NCBI GenBank assembly: GCA_963718635.1
Contig: OY970367.1
Coordinates: forward strand, 6,076,001-6,140,000
Direction: 5' to 3'
Source of the DNA: JAIOQJ01 sp963718635
GTDB taxonomy: Bacteria > Planctomycetota > Planctomycetia > Gemmatales > Gemmataceae
DNA length: 64,000 nt
The position numbers and the translations under genes were made by a program. Below, one piece after another: positions 56,339-64,000 of this stretch. The notes beneath the pieces were generated by a model, which was given only the letters and a program-made list of their open reading frames with translations, was not told where the DNA came from and did no database searches. The first letter of the stretch is position 1, and each line of letters opens with the position of its first letter.

Positions 56339-56358
56339 TTCAGGAAATATTTCCTGAA
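56339..56358. promoter_or_regulatory. perfect 20-base palindrome
   Basis: TTCAGGAAATATTTCCTGAA is a perfect palindrome without loop, the shape of a dimeric regulator site. It lies 250 bases upstream of the gene at 56609. No regulator can be assigned. Confidence 0.45.
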
Positions 56359-56608
56359 TATTAACCGTTAGCCTTTTTTGAACCTTGTGAGGGCAGCTCC
56401 CCGGCCTGCCCAGCCTTAGTCGCGGCTAACGATTTTCTCGCAGCTACGCTTCCGCGTCAATTTTGTCACCTACCAGCTTAGGCGCGCTTGAATTGAAACT
56501 TCATTTTTTGACGCCGCAGAGAGCATTGGTCTCTTGTTTGAAGCAGCAGCATATAGCTCCCCCTTGCTTCCGTCAGTACAATAGCCGCACGAGGCATGAG
56601 GAAATAAC

Positions 56609-57295
56609 GTGACGGGAATGCCGGATTTTACGCAACTGAAACGGCTCGCCTTTCGGGGCGAAACGAGCGGCCGTATCAAAGAGCTTCGCGGCTTCACCAA
56701 AGGGAACTCCGTTCCCGAAGGCGACTCGCCTTTTGCGCGGAAGTATATCGCCCGGATCGCTGCCGAAGATATACAGGCCGACATTGATCAGACATATCAG
56801 AGCATCCGTGAAAGTTTTGACTTTAAACGTAAACAAATCGAGACATCGGTGGACGAAGGCTGTGGGGTCATCCGCACGCCGCGTTTCTATTACATGGTCA
56901 CTGTGACAGGCGATGCCTCAACCCAGGGGGGAATTAGTTGGCGTCGCGAGATTGCTTCTTTCGATGATCCATCGTTGGTCCGGACTCCTGAGTTCCAGAA
57001 TGTATTTGGGAAGCTCTTCTCGTCGCTTTGTTTTGAGTTTGAAGAGCCGATCAATATTGCGGATATCGTGGATCAGTTTGAAGACGAAGATCTACCCGGC
57101 GTCAAGGTCGCCTGCGCCAGTGATGCCTCCTGGTGCGAGATCAAGTTGCAGGGATTCGTCGGCGCCATCCGGATGGAACCAAAAGAGCTGACGATTTCGG
57201 GCGGGGCGTCGTCGTCGCTCGCTTCGCTGCTCGATCAATTTTTGGCTTTCCTGGATCGGCTACCGCGCGAGCCGGAAGTCGCGGCGATCTCGTAA
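56609..57295 (+). CDS. conserved hypothetical protein
   Basis: Not recognised. GTG 56609 is chosen because GAGGAAAT lies 6-7 bases upstream. The 228-residue soluble protein has no signal peptide. Visible segments are RTPRFYYMVTVTGDASTQGG with WRREIASFDDPSL, a Phe/Glu-rich middle (LCFEFEEPINIADIVDQFED) and a beta-rich end (WCEIKLQGFVGAIRMEPKEL). It lies 47 bases before purE on the same strand and may share its transcript. Confidence 0.55.
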   Translation: MTGMPDFTQLKRLAFRGETSGRIKELRGFTKGNSVPEGDSPFARKYIARIAAEDIQADIDQTYQSIRESFDFKRKQIETSVDEGCGVIRTPRFYYMVTVTGDASTQGGISWRREIASFDDPSLVRTPEFQNVFGKLFSSLCFEFEEPINIADIVDQFEDEDLPGVKVACASDASWCEIKLQGFVGAIRMEPKELTISGGASSSLASLLDQFLAFLDRLPREPEVAAIS

Positions 57296-57342
57296 GAGAA
57301 TTTGTCATCGCTGGCGCCTCCGGATAACAAGAATTCTTCGAA

Positions 57343-57858
57343 ATGGGCTCCGAAATTATGCAACCGCTCGTCGGCATTATCATGGGTTCGCAGTCCGATT
57401 GGGAAACCTTGACCCATACGGCCGACACTTTGACCACGCTCGAAATTCCGCATGAGGTTCGCGTTGTCTCGGCTCATCGCACGCCTGACTTGCTTTTCGA
57501 GTATGCCGGCGCGGCGGAGTCGCGCGGTCTGCAAGTGATAATCGCGGGGGCTGGCGGCGCAGCGCACCTTCCCGGCATGGCGGCCGCCAAGACAACGTTG
57601 CCAGTGCTTGGCGTTCCCGTGGAGTCGGCCGTGCTTCGCGGCGTCGATTCGCTCCTGTCGATCGTGCAGATGCCGGCCGGAGTGCCTGTGGCCACGTTTG
57701 CCATTGGCAAAGCCGGCGCTGTGAACGCCGCCCTTTTTGCCGCTGCCCTTTTAGGAATCAAATACCCGGCATACCGGGAGGCGTTGCGTTTATTTCGCCA
57801 GCGTCAAACGGAAGCCGTTCTATCCTCACCCGATCCGCGAGTTCGAAAACCCCAATGA
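57343..57858 (+). CDS. purE: N5-carboxyaminoimidazole ribonucleotide mutase
   Basis: PurE converts N5-CAIR to CAIR in purine synthesis. Class I motifs are visible: GIIMGSQSDWETL, the His of VVSAHRTPDLL and GAGGAAHLPGMAAAKT. Length 171 residues is typical. ATG 57358 (MQPLVGIIMGSQ) is an alternative start. It overlaps purK by 4 bases (ATGA), a coupled pair. Confidence 0.95.
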   Translation: MGSEIMQPLVGIIMGSQSDWETLTHTADTLTTLEIPHEVRVVSAHRTPDLLFEYAGAAESRGLQVIIAGAGGAAHLPGMAAAKTTLPVLGVPVESAVLRGVDSLLSIVQMPAGVPVATFAIGKAGAVNAALFAAALLGIKYPAYREALRLFRQRQTEAVLSSPDPRVRKPQ

Positions 57859-58946
57859 AAATCGGCATTCTCGGCGGAGGACAACTGGGGCGAATGTTGG
57901 CGCTGGCGGGCTATCCGCTAGACATTACCTGCCGTTTTCTCGAGCCCGCTCGCGAGTCGTCAGCGGCACAAGTTGGCGAACGAATACAGGGCGAATTTGA
58001 AGATTATCGCATTCTTTATGAATTCGCGCGCGGGCTTGATGTCGTCACCTATGAATTCGAGAGCGTGCCCGTTGAATCCGCTCGCTGGCTGGCCGATCGC
58101 CTTCCGGTTTGGCCGCCACCGCAGGCTCTAGCAGTTGCTCAAGATCGGATCGCCGAAAAAACCTTTTTTGCCTCGCACGGCATCCCGGTTCCGCCGTTTG
58201 CGTCTGTCACGACCTCTGCCGAATTTGAAACCGCTATTCAAAAAATTGGCCTCCCTGCAGTATTAAAGACGACTCGCTTCGGCTACGACGGCAAAGGTCA
58301 AGCAGTCCTGCGCGATCGCGCGGATGTCGAGAAAAGCTGGGAACTCCTCGGTGGAAGAAGTCTCATCTTAGAAGGATTTGTTCCCTTTCAGCGTGAGCTT
58401 TCCATCGTGGCGGTGCGTGGTTTAGCAGGCGAGCTGGCGTTCTATCCTCTAGTAGAAAACATTCACCGCGAAGGGATTCTCCGCCGGACGATCGCCCCGG
58501 CAACACAGCTTCATCCTACGTTTCAAACCAAGGCTGAGGAGTACGCACGCAAGACTCTCGAGGCACTCCAATATGTTGGAGTCTTAGCCATTGAACTCTT
58601 TGAACATGACGGAGAGCTAATTGTCAATGAGATGGCGCCGCGGGTACATAACTCGGGACACTGGACGATTGAAGGCGCGGAGACGAGTCAATTTGAAAAT
58701 CATATGCGGGCTATCGCCGGCTTGCCGCTCGGCTCGACGAAAATGCGCGGCCATTGTGTGATGTTCAATTTGATCGGTGAAATGCCGTCAACAGTCGAAG
58801 TCTTACGCTATCCGGGCGCCCATTTGCATCTTTATGGAAAAGAACCTCGGGCAAACCGCAAGCTCGGCCATATTACCCTGCAACACGAAGAGGCAGGAAA
58901 AATGGCCGAGCTTGCCGCTGCGTTCGCCCGCTTGATTCCTTCGTAG
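57855..58946 (+). CDS. purK: N5-carboxyaminoimidazole ribonucleotide synthase
   Basis: PurK carboxylates AIR with ATP and bicarbonate. The N-terminal fold begins KIGILGGGQLGRMLALAGY. The ATP-grasp domain has TTRFGYDGKGQAVL, ILEGFVPFQRELSIVAVRG and the metal-site segment NEMAPRVHNSGHWTIEGA. Length 363 residues is typical. Needs bicarbonate, as supplied by carbonic anhydrase. The ATGA overlap with purE indicates coupled translation. Confidence 0.95.
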   Translation: MKIGILGGGQLGRMLALAGYPLDITCRFLEPARESSAAQVGERIQGEFEDYRILYEFARGLDVVTYEFESVPVESARWLADRLPVWPPPQALAVAQDRIAEKTFFASHGIPVPPFASVTTSAEFETAIQKIGLPAVLKTTRFGYDGKGQAVLRDRADVEKSWELLGGRSLILEGFVPFQRELSIVAVRGLAGELAFYPLVENIHREGILRRTIAPATQLHPTFQTKAEEYARKTLEALQYVGVLAIELFEHDGELIVNEMAPRVHNSGHWTIEGAETSQFENHMRAIAGLPLGSTKMRGHCVMFNLIGEMPSTVEVLRYPGAHLHLYGKEPRANRKLGHITLQHEEAGKMAELAAAFARLIPS

Positions 58947-58957
58947 GTTTGCGTTAA

Positions 58958-59134
58958 TTATCGGTCGGAGACATCAACGACAATCGGACCGGAGATAGGG
59001 GATGTCGGATCAACCTGATTGATGGCCACGACGCAGATGACGACAATCAAAGCCAGCATTAAGGCGCATTCAACGGCCGTAACGCCCTCTTCTTTTTTCA
59101 GGAATCGAACCGCATAACGTACAACTTGTTTCAT
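58958..59134 (-). CDS. Flp/Fap-type IVb pilin
   Basis: The 58-residue product was found by translating the minus strand. It begins MKQVVRYAVRFLKKEEGVTA and continues VECALMLALIVVICVVAIN, the prepilin pattern: a basic leader, then Gly at the cleavage site, Glu at position 5 of the mature protein (VTAVE), and a hydrophobic helix. AGGAG lies 8 bases before the ATG. Flp pilins form tight-adherence (Tad) pili; no tad gene lies in the window. It is convergent with purK. Confidence 0.82.
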   Translation of the reverse strand: MKQVVRYAVRFLKKEEGVTAVECALMLALIVVICVVAINQVDPTSPISGPIVVDVSDR

Positions 59135-59440
59135 GGTGCAATCTCCTCTTCTGCGTTCCCAAAGCGCGGCCGGACGAACATGCTCGCTCCGGGAACATGA
59201 CCCTTTATGGAGCCTAGAACACTTTTTTAAAGGAAGCGCTAAAGATTTGTTTTTGATGAAAAAATCGCCCGTAGCGGGCTAACAAGGTCCGATTATGCGG
59301 TTTGCCCGACCGACATTCTTTTGCTGATCGCCAAATCGTTCATTGTCAACGCAATCGCTATCGGCGATAATCGCCAAAACGACTCGCGTGTCTCTCCCTT
59401 CGCGGCGCTAGACGCTCGCTTACGCTTTGGAACCGATTCC

Positions 59441-60676
59441 ATGCCGATCACCCTGAACTGTCCGAAGTGTCGTAAACCCTTTCGCGTTCGCGATGAGTCG
59501 GTCGGCATGCGCGTGAAATGCCCGACATGCGGCGCCGTGCTGCAAGTGCCCACCGATTTATCGTCGCCCACATTGGAGAGCTCATCGCCTGAATCGAGTT
59601 CGGGTTCATCATCAGTGGCGAAGCGTTCGATACCGCCGGCGTCGGGGCGGCCTTCGTCCGGCAGTGATTCGTTTCTGGAAAACTTGCCTCCACCTTCGGC
59701 ATCCTCAGGTCCGCCTTCCTTGCCTTCGTCAGCCATGCAATCAGCGCGTGATGAAGAGAACGACCGAGGCCGCCGAGCAGCCCCCGGTCCACTGCCGCCC
59801 ATGCCAAGCACGCGCCGGCCGGGAGCGTCCAAGTCGAAGCCGCCTGTGAACAAAAGCGTCGTTTCCGAAGAAAGCGCTGAGCAAATACTGGAAGATGCCG
59901 AGGGCTGGGCTAGCGTCCGCGGTGGTCTGCGCTGGGTGCAGATGAGCCTGTTCCTTTGTTTGCTCTATCCCTTGTTTCAGTTTGGCTTGGCTGCCTACAG
60001 TTACCACGAGTTTCAGACAGTTCCTTCTGAAATTCCCGATCCGCCCGCCGGGTTGCTCGGCAAGAACGGCATCAATCTCTTTCAGGAAATTGAGGTGGCG
60101 ACGCTGATCGGCGCCCCGGTCATCGCCTTTCTTTTCTGCCTGATCGGCATGATGAAATGTACGAGCGTGCCCAACCGTGTTCATACTCGGGGCCTTGTCG
60201 GCGGCGCCCTCTTGCTGGCTCTTATCACCTTGGCCGGCTTTCTGATTTTGCACTACCACAGGCTTAGTCCCTTCGTGGATTTGCCGCAAATCCCTCGGCT
60301 GGCTCGCGACTTGGCGAATCGCTTCGTCATCTATGTGGCCATTACCGCAGCCGCCTGGTTTTTGTTGTTTTTAGGCCAAGCGACACGGCCGCTGCCGACG
60401 AACAAAGTGTTGACCGATGTCGCTTACTCCGCCTTGCTGGTTCTTCTCTTCTTTGTCGGTGTGCATATAGCAGACGAGTTTTATCCTCTGTCGCACCTGT
60501 CGCCGAAATTTGACAAAGAAGATTATGTCCAAGTCTATACGATCGAGAAGGCGGTGGGGGCGATCCTCGCCGCATTGATCATTCTTCGGATGATTTCAAT
60601 TGCCGGGGTTGTACGAAAATCGATCCGACTCTGGCAACAAGATAATCAGGCTACGTTGGATGCGGCAGCCCAGTAA
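59441..60676 (+). CDS. zinc-ribbon membrane protein
   Basis: ATG 59441 begins MPITLNCPKCRKPFRVRDES, with the second Cys pair in RVKCPTCGAVLQVP: an MJ0042-type zinc finger common in planctomycetes. About 100 residues of Ser/Pro-rich linker follow, then four to five hydrophobic helices (MSLFLCLLYPLFQFGLAAYS, VATLIGAPVIAFLFCLIGM, and others). The ribbon is expected on the cytoplasmic side. An intrinsic terminator follows 34 bases after the stop. Function unknown. Confidence 0.7.
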   Translation: MPITLNCPKCRKPFRVRDESVGMRVKCPTCGAVLQVPTDLSSPTLESSSPESSSGSSSVAKRSIPPASGRPSSGSDSFLENLPPPSASSGPPSLPSSAMQSARDEENDRGRRAAPGPLPPMPSTRRPGASKSKPPVNKSVVSEESAEQILEDAEGWASVRGGLRWVQMSLFLCLLYPLFQFGLAAYSYHEFQTVPSEIPDPPAGLLGKNGINLFQEIEVATLIGAPVIAFLFCLIGMMKCTSVPNRVHTRGLVGGALLLALITLAGFLILHYHRLSPFVDLPQIPRLARDLANRFVIYVAITAAAWFLLFLGQATRPLPTNKVLTDVAYSALLVLLFFVGVHIADEFYPLSHLSPKFDKEDYVQVYTIEKAVGAILAALIILRMISIAGVVRKSIRLWQQDNQATLDAAAQ

Positions 60677-60710
60677 ACTTCAACGTGCCTGACGATTTCA
60701 GCAAGTGATG

Positions 60711-60742
60711 AAAAACGGCAAACGCCCGTGTTTGCCGTTTTT
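60711..60742 (+). terminator. intrinsic terminator
   Basis: AAAAACGGCAAAC (60711-60723) pairs perfectly with GTTTGCCGTTTTT (60730-60742) around GCCCGT, with a T-run at the end and an A-run at the front. It lies 34 bases after the zinc-ribbon gene's stop. Confidence 0.9.
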
Positions 60743-60868
60743 CTGTTGCATCCGCGTCCAGACCCGTTATCATTCATTTCCGGGCCTCTCCCCCGTCAGC
60801 CCTCTTCAAATCTTTGTCAATTGTCGGTTCGTTTCGATTTGACCGACACCAAGGGAGCACGCACGCAC

Positions 60869-61402
60869 ATGAAAGATTGCATGGAAAGTCTCTGGTCTCC
60901 TGAAATCAGACCGGACATCATGTCTCCACGCGACATCCTCGACATGCAGGCCATGGCCCTGCGCGAACTGACCGGCGGTCTGCTGACGGCCCAGGTTAAC
61001 CTGAAGCACGACCACGCTGAAGGCGCTGTCTATCTCATCTTCGATCTGGTCGTGCCCAAGCTCCAAGGGAAACGCCATCGCATTCTGACCGGCCGTTATC
61101 TCGATGATCGAATCTATCCCTGCCACGTCGATGCCGACGGGCTGCGAAGTTCCGAGGTCGCCCACTCCGATGAAGAGTTCCGCGAGCTCGTTCGCCAGGT
61201 GCTTCATTCCGGCGAAGTGAAATCGCTGGCCTTGTCGTTGATTGCCACTGCCAAGGAAGAACTGCCAAAAGAGCGCGTTATCGCACGGCACCACAACGGC
61301 CACAACCGGTTGTTCCGCCCCGCTTGGAATGGTGTCGAAACCGACGAGGATTCAAACGGTTCGGTCGAAGCGCTTTACGATGAAGCGCAGGGAATTGATT
61401 AG
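60869..61402 (+). CDS. conserved hypothetical protein
   Basis: Not recognised. ATG 60869 (MKDCMESLWSPEIRPD) follows GGGAG; an open frame extends upstream but has no credible start. The 177-residue product is soluble and has an alpha/beta look: LTAQVNLKHDHAEGAVYLIF, GRYLDDRIYPCHVDADGL and SDEEFRELVRQVLHSGEVKS. The tail is acidic. A short hairpin follows the stop. Confidence 0.5.
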   Translation: MKDCMESLWSPEIRPDIMSPRDILDMQAMALRELTGGLLTAQVNLKHDHAEGAVYLIFDLVVPKLQGKRHRILTGRYLDDRIYPCHVDADGLRSSEVAHSDEEFRELVRQVLHSGEVKSLALSLIATAKEELPKERVIARHHNGHNRLFRPAWNGVETDEDSNGSVEALYDEAQGID

Positions 61403-61434
61403 AAATTCGTCAACATTTTCAACGAAAAATGCGA

Positions 61435-61471
61435 GACCGCTAGGGAGCCATGGGCAACGCCCCTAGCGGTC
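61435..61471. repeat. GACCGCTAGGG hairpin
   Basis: GACCGCTAGGG (61435-61445) pairs perfectly with CCCTAGCGGTC (61461-61471); CGCGGCTAAC follows. It shares words with the elements at 33215 and 34620. It lies between convergent genes. Confidence 0.8.
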
Positions 61472-61487
61472 GCGGCTAACGTGAATT

Positions 61488-61832
61488 TTACTTCTTATAC
61501 GCGACTTTCGTCGGCGTGATCCACATCTTGCCATCCTTCTCGGCAACCTTGCCCGTTACTGTGCCCTGTTCCTTGCCGCCGCCGCAGACCATTTCGTGGT
61601 AGCTTTCGCCGTTGCCTTTATCCGCGAAGAAGTAGGTTACGTTCTTTTCGCCTTCCTTCACCACGATGGCATTCGTACATTCCTTGGCCTGTTTCAATGA
61701 GCACTTGGCGCATTGAATGGTGCCTTCCAGCGTTACTTCCTTGGTAGCGGCCGGCTTGTCTTCGGCAGCGACGGCCAATGTGGAACCGGCGAGAAGGGCG
61801 AGCAGGCCAAATCCGAACAACATGCTTTTCAT
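61488..61832 (-). CDS. small secreted Cys-rich protein
   Basis: Signal peptide MKSMLFGFGLLALLAGSTLAVA. The mature part has TIQCAKCSLKQAKECTNAIV (CxxC plus a third Cys) and ESYHEMVCGGGKEQGTVTGK, with an OB-like beta pattern at the end (GKMWITPTKVAYKK). The CAKC-x6-C arrangement suggests metal or disulfide chemistry. It resembles a small secreted family frequent in planctomycetes; I cannot name it with certainty. Confidence 0.65.
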   Translation of the reverse strand: MKSMLFGFGLLALLAGSTLAVAAEDKPAATKEVTLEGTIQCAKCSLKQAKECTNAIVVKEGEKNVTYFFADKGNGESYHEMVCGGGKEQGTVTGKVAEKDGKMWITPTKVAYKK

Positions 61833-61957
61833 CTTGAAGCTTCCTCATGGCGAACCGGGCGATCACTCGAAGGATTCGGCCGCACATTGCGGCCGAAATC
61901 ATCCTGCGGTGTATTGCAGCACTTCCTGCGCCTTAAAATCTCATCGTTGGCGCACCC

Positions 61958-64000
61958 CTAAGAAGCGAGCCATTCTTTCTGGTGATTCAACTGGCCTTGC
62001 TGTTGCAGTTTGAGCCAGCGCGCTCGGCGAACCCAGAAGAAACGCACGGGGAGAAACAGGTCAACAACCTCATCCGAGATCAATAGGCCGCCCAGAACGG
62101 GCAAGGCCATCGGGGCCAGGACTTCCCCTCCGACGCCGCTGGCGAATACCATCGGGAAGATTGCAATAATGGCCACGCCTTCGGTTAGCAGTTTCGGGCG
62201 AAGCCGATGGACGGCGCCTTCAATCACAGCTTGCCGCAATTCCTCCAGCGTTTTCATGTTTTTGAGGCCGCCCCGTTTTTCGATCGCTTCACGTAGGTAG
62301 ACGAGCATTATGATGCCGGTTTCGGTAGCCATGCCGAAACAGGCGATGAAGCCGACCCAAACCGCGACGCTGAAATCGAGCGGAGGCGTGTCCCAGCCAT
62401 TGAGGATCTTGGGAAAGAGATAGAGAAAAAAGGCGCCGCCCGCCAAGGCTTCGGGAACGGCCAACATCATCAAAACCGCATCGGCGAAATCGTGATAGGT
62501 CAGATAGAGAATGAGAAAAATCAGGACGATCACGATGGGGAAAACCCAGCGAAGCGTCTTGGCCGCTCGCTCTTGATGCTCGAATTCGCCCGCCCATTCG
62601 ACGTGCACGCCTTCGGGCAACTTTACTTTCTCGGCAATCACGCGTTTCGCTTCTTCGACAAAGCCGACGGCATCGCGGCCGCGCACGCCAAGCGTGACGT
62701 AGTTCACCAGCCGGCCGTTTTCGCTTTTGATGACCGAAGGCCCTTCGACCAGCTTGATCTCGGCCACGGCCGACAAGGGCAACAGTTTTTTCCCCTGAGC
62801 CGTGTGGCCGTTCGCCTGCTGATGCTTATTGGCGGCGCCCATTGCCTCGTTCGTATTAGTAGGCGCCATCGAGCTGTTGGCGGGGATGAGTAAGCGCTTG
62901 ACCGCTTCCTCATCCTCGCGCTGAGCCCGTGAATAACGGACGCGAACGGGGAAGCGCTCGCGCTTCTCGACGGTCATTGTCACCACTCGGCCGCCGATGG
63001 CCATCTCGATCTCAGCTTGCACGTCCTCGACGCTGATGCCGAACTGCCCGGCTTTGTTGCGGTCGATCGTGATTTCGAGATAGCCTTTATCCATAATCGG
63101 CTGCGCCAGCGGATCGCGCGCCCGTTGACCGCACTGACGGCCGTTTCGATCTTTTTGCAAATGTCATTGATCGTCACTAAATCGGGACCGAAGACTTTGA
63201 TGCCGATATCCGTGCGCACACCGGTAGAGAGCATTTCCATGCGGTTGATGATCGGTTGAGTGAACGTGTTGCCCCAACCCGGCACCTGCAGCACCCGGCT
63301 TCTCATCTCATCATCAACGAGATCGCCTCTTGGCCCGCCGCTGCGCTGTGAAAAGTATACCCGGCCTTGGAAAGGCTTTTCCAAGCGGGCTCGAAGTTCA
63401 GTGAACACAGTCATTGCATCGCTATCGAAGTCTTTATGCAAGCGGGCGTTCGTTGCTTCTACAGCGAATTTTTCAGACTCTTTTCCGCGCGTTGCTCCTC
63501 CAAGCAATCCGCTGCTGCCAGCGCCTTGCACCAGTTCTTCGAGCGCGTACCAGGTATAGGCTTCCGTTCCGCGATCGAAGAGTTCCCAGTTGATCTTCTT
63601 CATCTGTTCGAGCCAAAGCCGCTTTCTCTCTTCTTCAACCCGGTTCAACGATTCGGAGGCAAAATTGTTTGCCCCGCCATTCGCTGTCTGGTTGAAAACG
63701 GTCAGCGCTTGCTGCCATATCGATTCGCGTGGTTGTAGGCCTTGCCCCGCATCATCGAGGAAACCATCGGCGACCAGCTTCCGCGCAATCTGCGCTTGCA
63801 TCCGGCTCACAACTTCCAGAGCAGGAGACTGTGCCAAGCGTCTACCATCATCTTCACTCATGTCGGAGACCCACTGGCTTATCAAAGTAGTCTCGATTTC
63901 CGGATTGAGCCCATGCAGCACGCCCGCTTCGTGCAGTTGCCGGAATGTCTTATCTGCGACGAATCGCACAAGCGTCGAAGCGAGGTCGTACTCGAATTCC
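61958..64000 (-). CDS. CusA/CzcA-type heavy-metal RND efflux pump, C-terminal part, frameshifted
   Basis: The inner-membrane proton-driven transporter of a tripartite metal pump; it continues past the right edge. Diagnostic sequence: INRMEMLSTGVRTDIGIKVF, FGISVEDVQAEIEMAIGG, a transmembrane block with FGMATETGIIMLVYLREAIE, and the final PMALPVLGGLLISDEVVDLF. One missing base near 63122 shifts the frame between VSAVNG and ARDPLAQPIMDKG. Between the membrane part and the periplasmic pore domain there is a helical insert of about 200-270 residues not present in E. coli CusA. A matching outer-membrane lipoprotein is at 34675. Confidence 0.85.

Larger units (their letters stand above)
55524..56608. 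other. 1085-base intergenic region with palindrome arrays
   Basis: No convincing gene was found. From left: about 340 unremarkable bases; a tandem palindrome array at 55867-56163; short iterated ATTCCG words at 56262-56301; a perfect 20-base palindrome at 56339-56358; and a fragment of the GTCGCGGCTAAC word near 56418-56430. Promoters of the kinase (minus) and of the gene at 56609 (plus) must be here. Confidence 0.6.

Noticed and set aside
59266..59280. GCCCGTAGCGGGC mini-hairpin as terminator
   Set aside because: It would terminate only a minus-strand transcript coming from a region without any minus-strand gene; stem of 5 bases is too short to support a call.
1..64000. tRNA or rRNA genes
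   Set aside because: No cloverleaf with a GTTC-x-A-x-x-C arm and CCA-type end was recognised by eye; a covariance search would be needed to exclude them fully.

Overview
The window looks like chromosomal DNA of a planctomycete, most likely from the Gemmata-like branch. The inference rests on gene content: a Tat-exported Gfo/Idh/MocA oxidoreductase, a DUF1080 protein, secreted PQQ-type beta-propellers, a caspase-SEL1 protein, an FHA-GAF-sigma54 activator, two GT87 mannosyltransferase-like proteins, retropepsin-like proteases with PDZ domains and a squalene-cyclase-like secreted protein. Base composition is moderately GC-rich by eye. No phage, plasmid, transposase, CRISPR array, rRNA or recognisable tRNA was seen.

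Layout. 1-6.6 kb: F-type ATP synthase genes atpF-atpH-atpA-atpG, an intruding nucleotidyltransferase-like gene, then atpD-atpC. 6.6-20 kb: small secreted protein, der GTPase, GT87 protein, caspase-SEL1 protein, beta-carbonic anhydrase with an ArsR regulator, HtrA protease, class III aminotransferase, UDP-sugar pyrophosphorylase and a Gfo/Idh oxidoreductase. 20-32.8 kb: squalene-cyclase-like protein, a CHASE3-PAS histidine kinase divergent from an NtrC-type regulator, a beta-propeller/sugar isomerase pair, a YbaK deacylase, an FHA-GAF-sigma54 activator and a CPBP protease. 33-43.7 kb: a zinc-type dehydrogenase, a TolC-like lipoprotein, a ChbG/HpnK deacetylase-GT87-GT2-propeller group, a TlpA-like lipoprotein and lspA. 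44-52 kb: secreted low-complexity protein, two tandem retropepsin-PDZ proteins, DUF1080, sulfotransferase, alpha/beta hydrolase and a secretin-N-like protein. 51.7-55.5 kb: hybrid histidine kinase with two stand-alone receivers. 56-64 kb: an unknown gene, purE-purK, a short Flp-type pilin gene, a zinc-ribbon membrane protein, two unknowns and the C-terminal part of a CusA/CzcA-type RND pump that runs off the right edge.

Two patterns run across the whole window. First, about sixteen single-base frameshifts break ten otherwise well-conserved genes, including der. The same protein continues in another frame each time, so sequencing or assembly indels are the simplest explanation, although real decay cannot be excluded for individual genes. 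Those genes are given here as one joined feature with the break position stated. Second, intergenic regions carry many inverted-repeat elements of several unrelated sequence families, usually within tens of bases of a stop codon, and two tandem arrays of palindromes at 43.9 kb and 55.9 kb.

Functional links that the layout supports: ATP synthase assembly (operon); an ArsR protein with a promoter-overlapping palindrome that probably controls itself and carbonic anhydrase; a polyprenyl-glycan or glycolipid modification group (deacetylase, two glycosyltransferases); lipoprotein maturation (lspA) beside lipoprotein genes; purine synthesis (purEK); and two phosphorelay modules.
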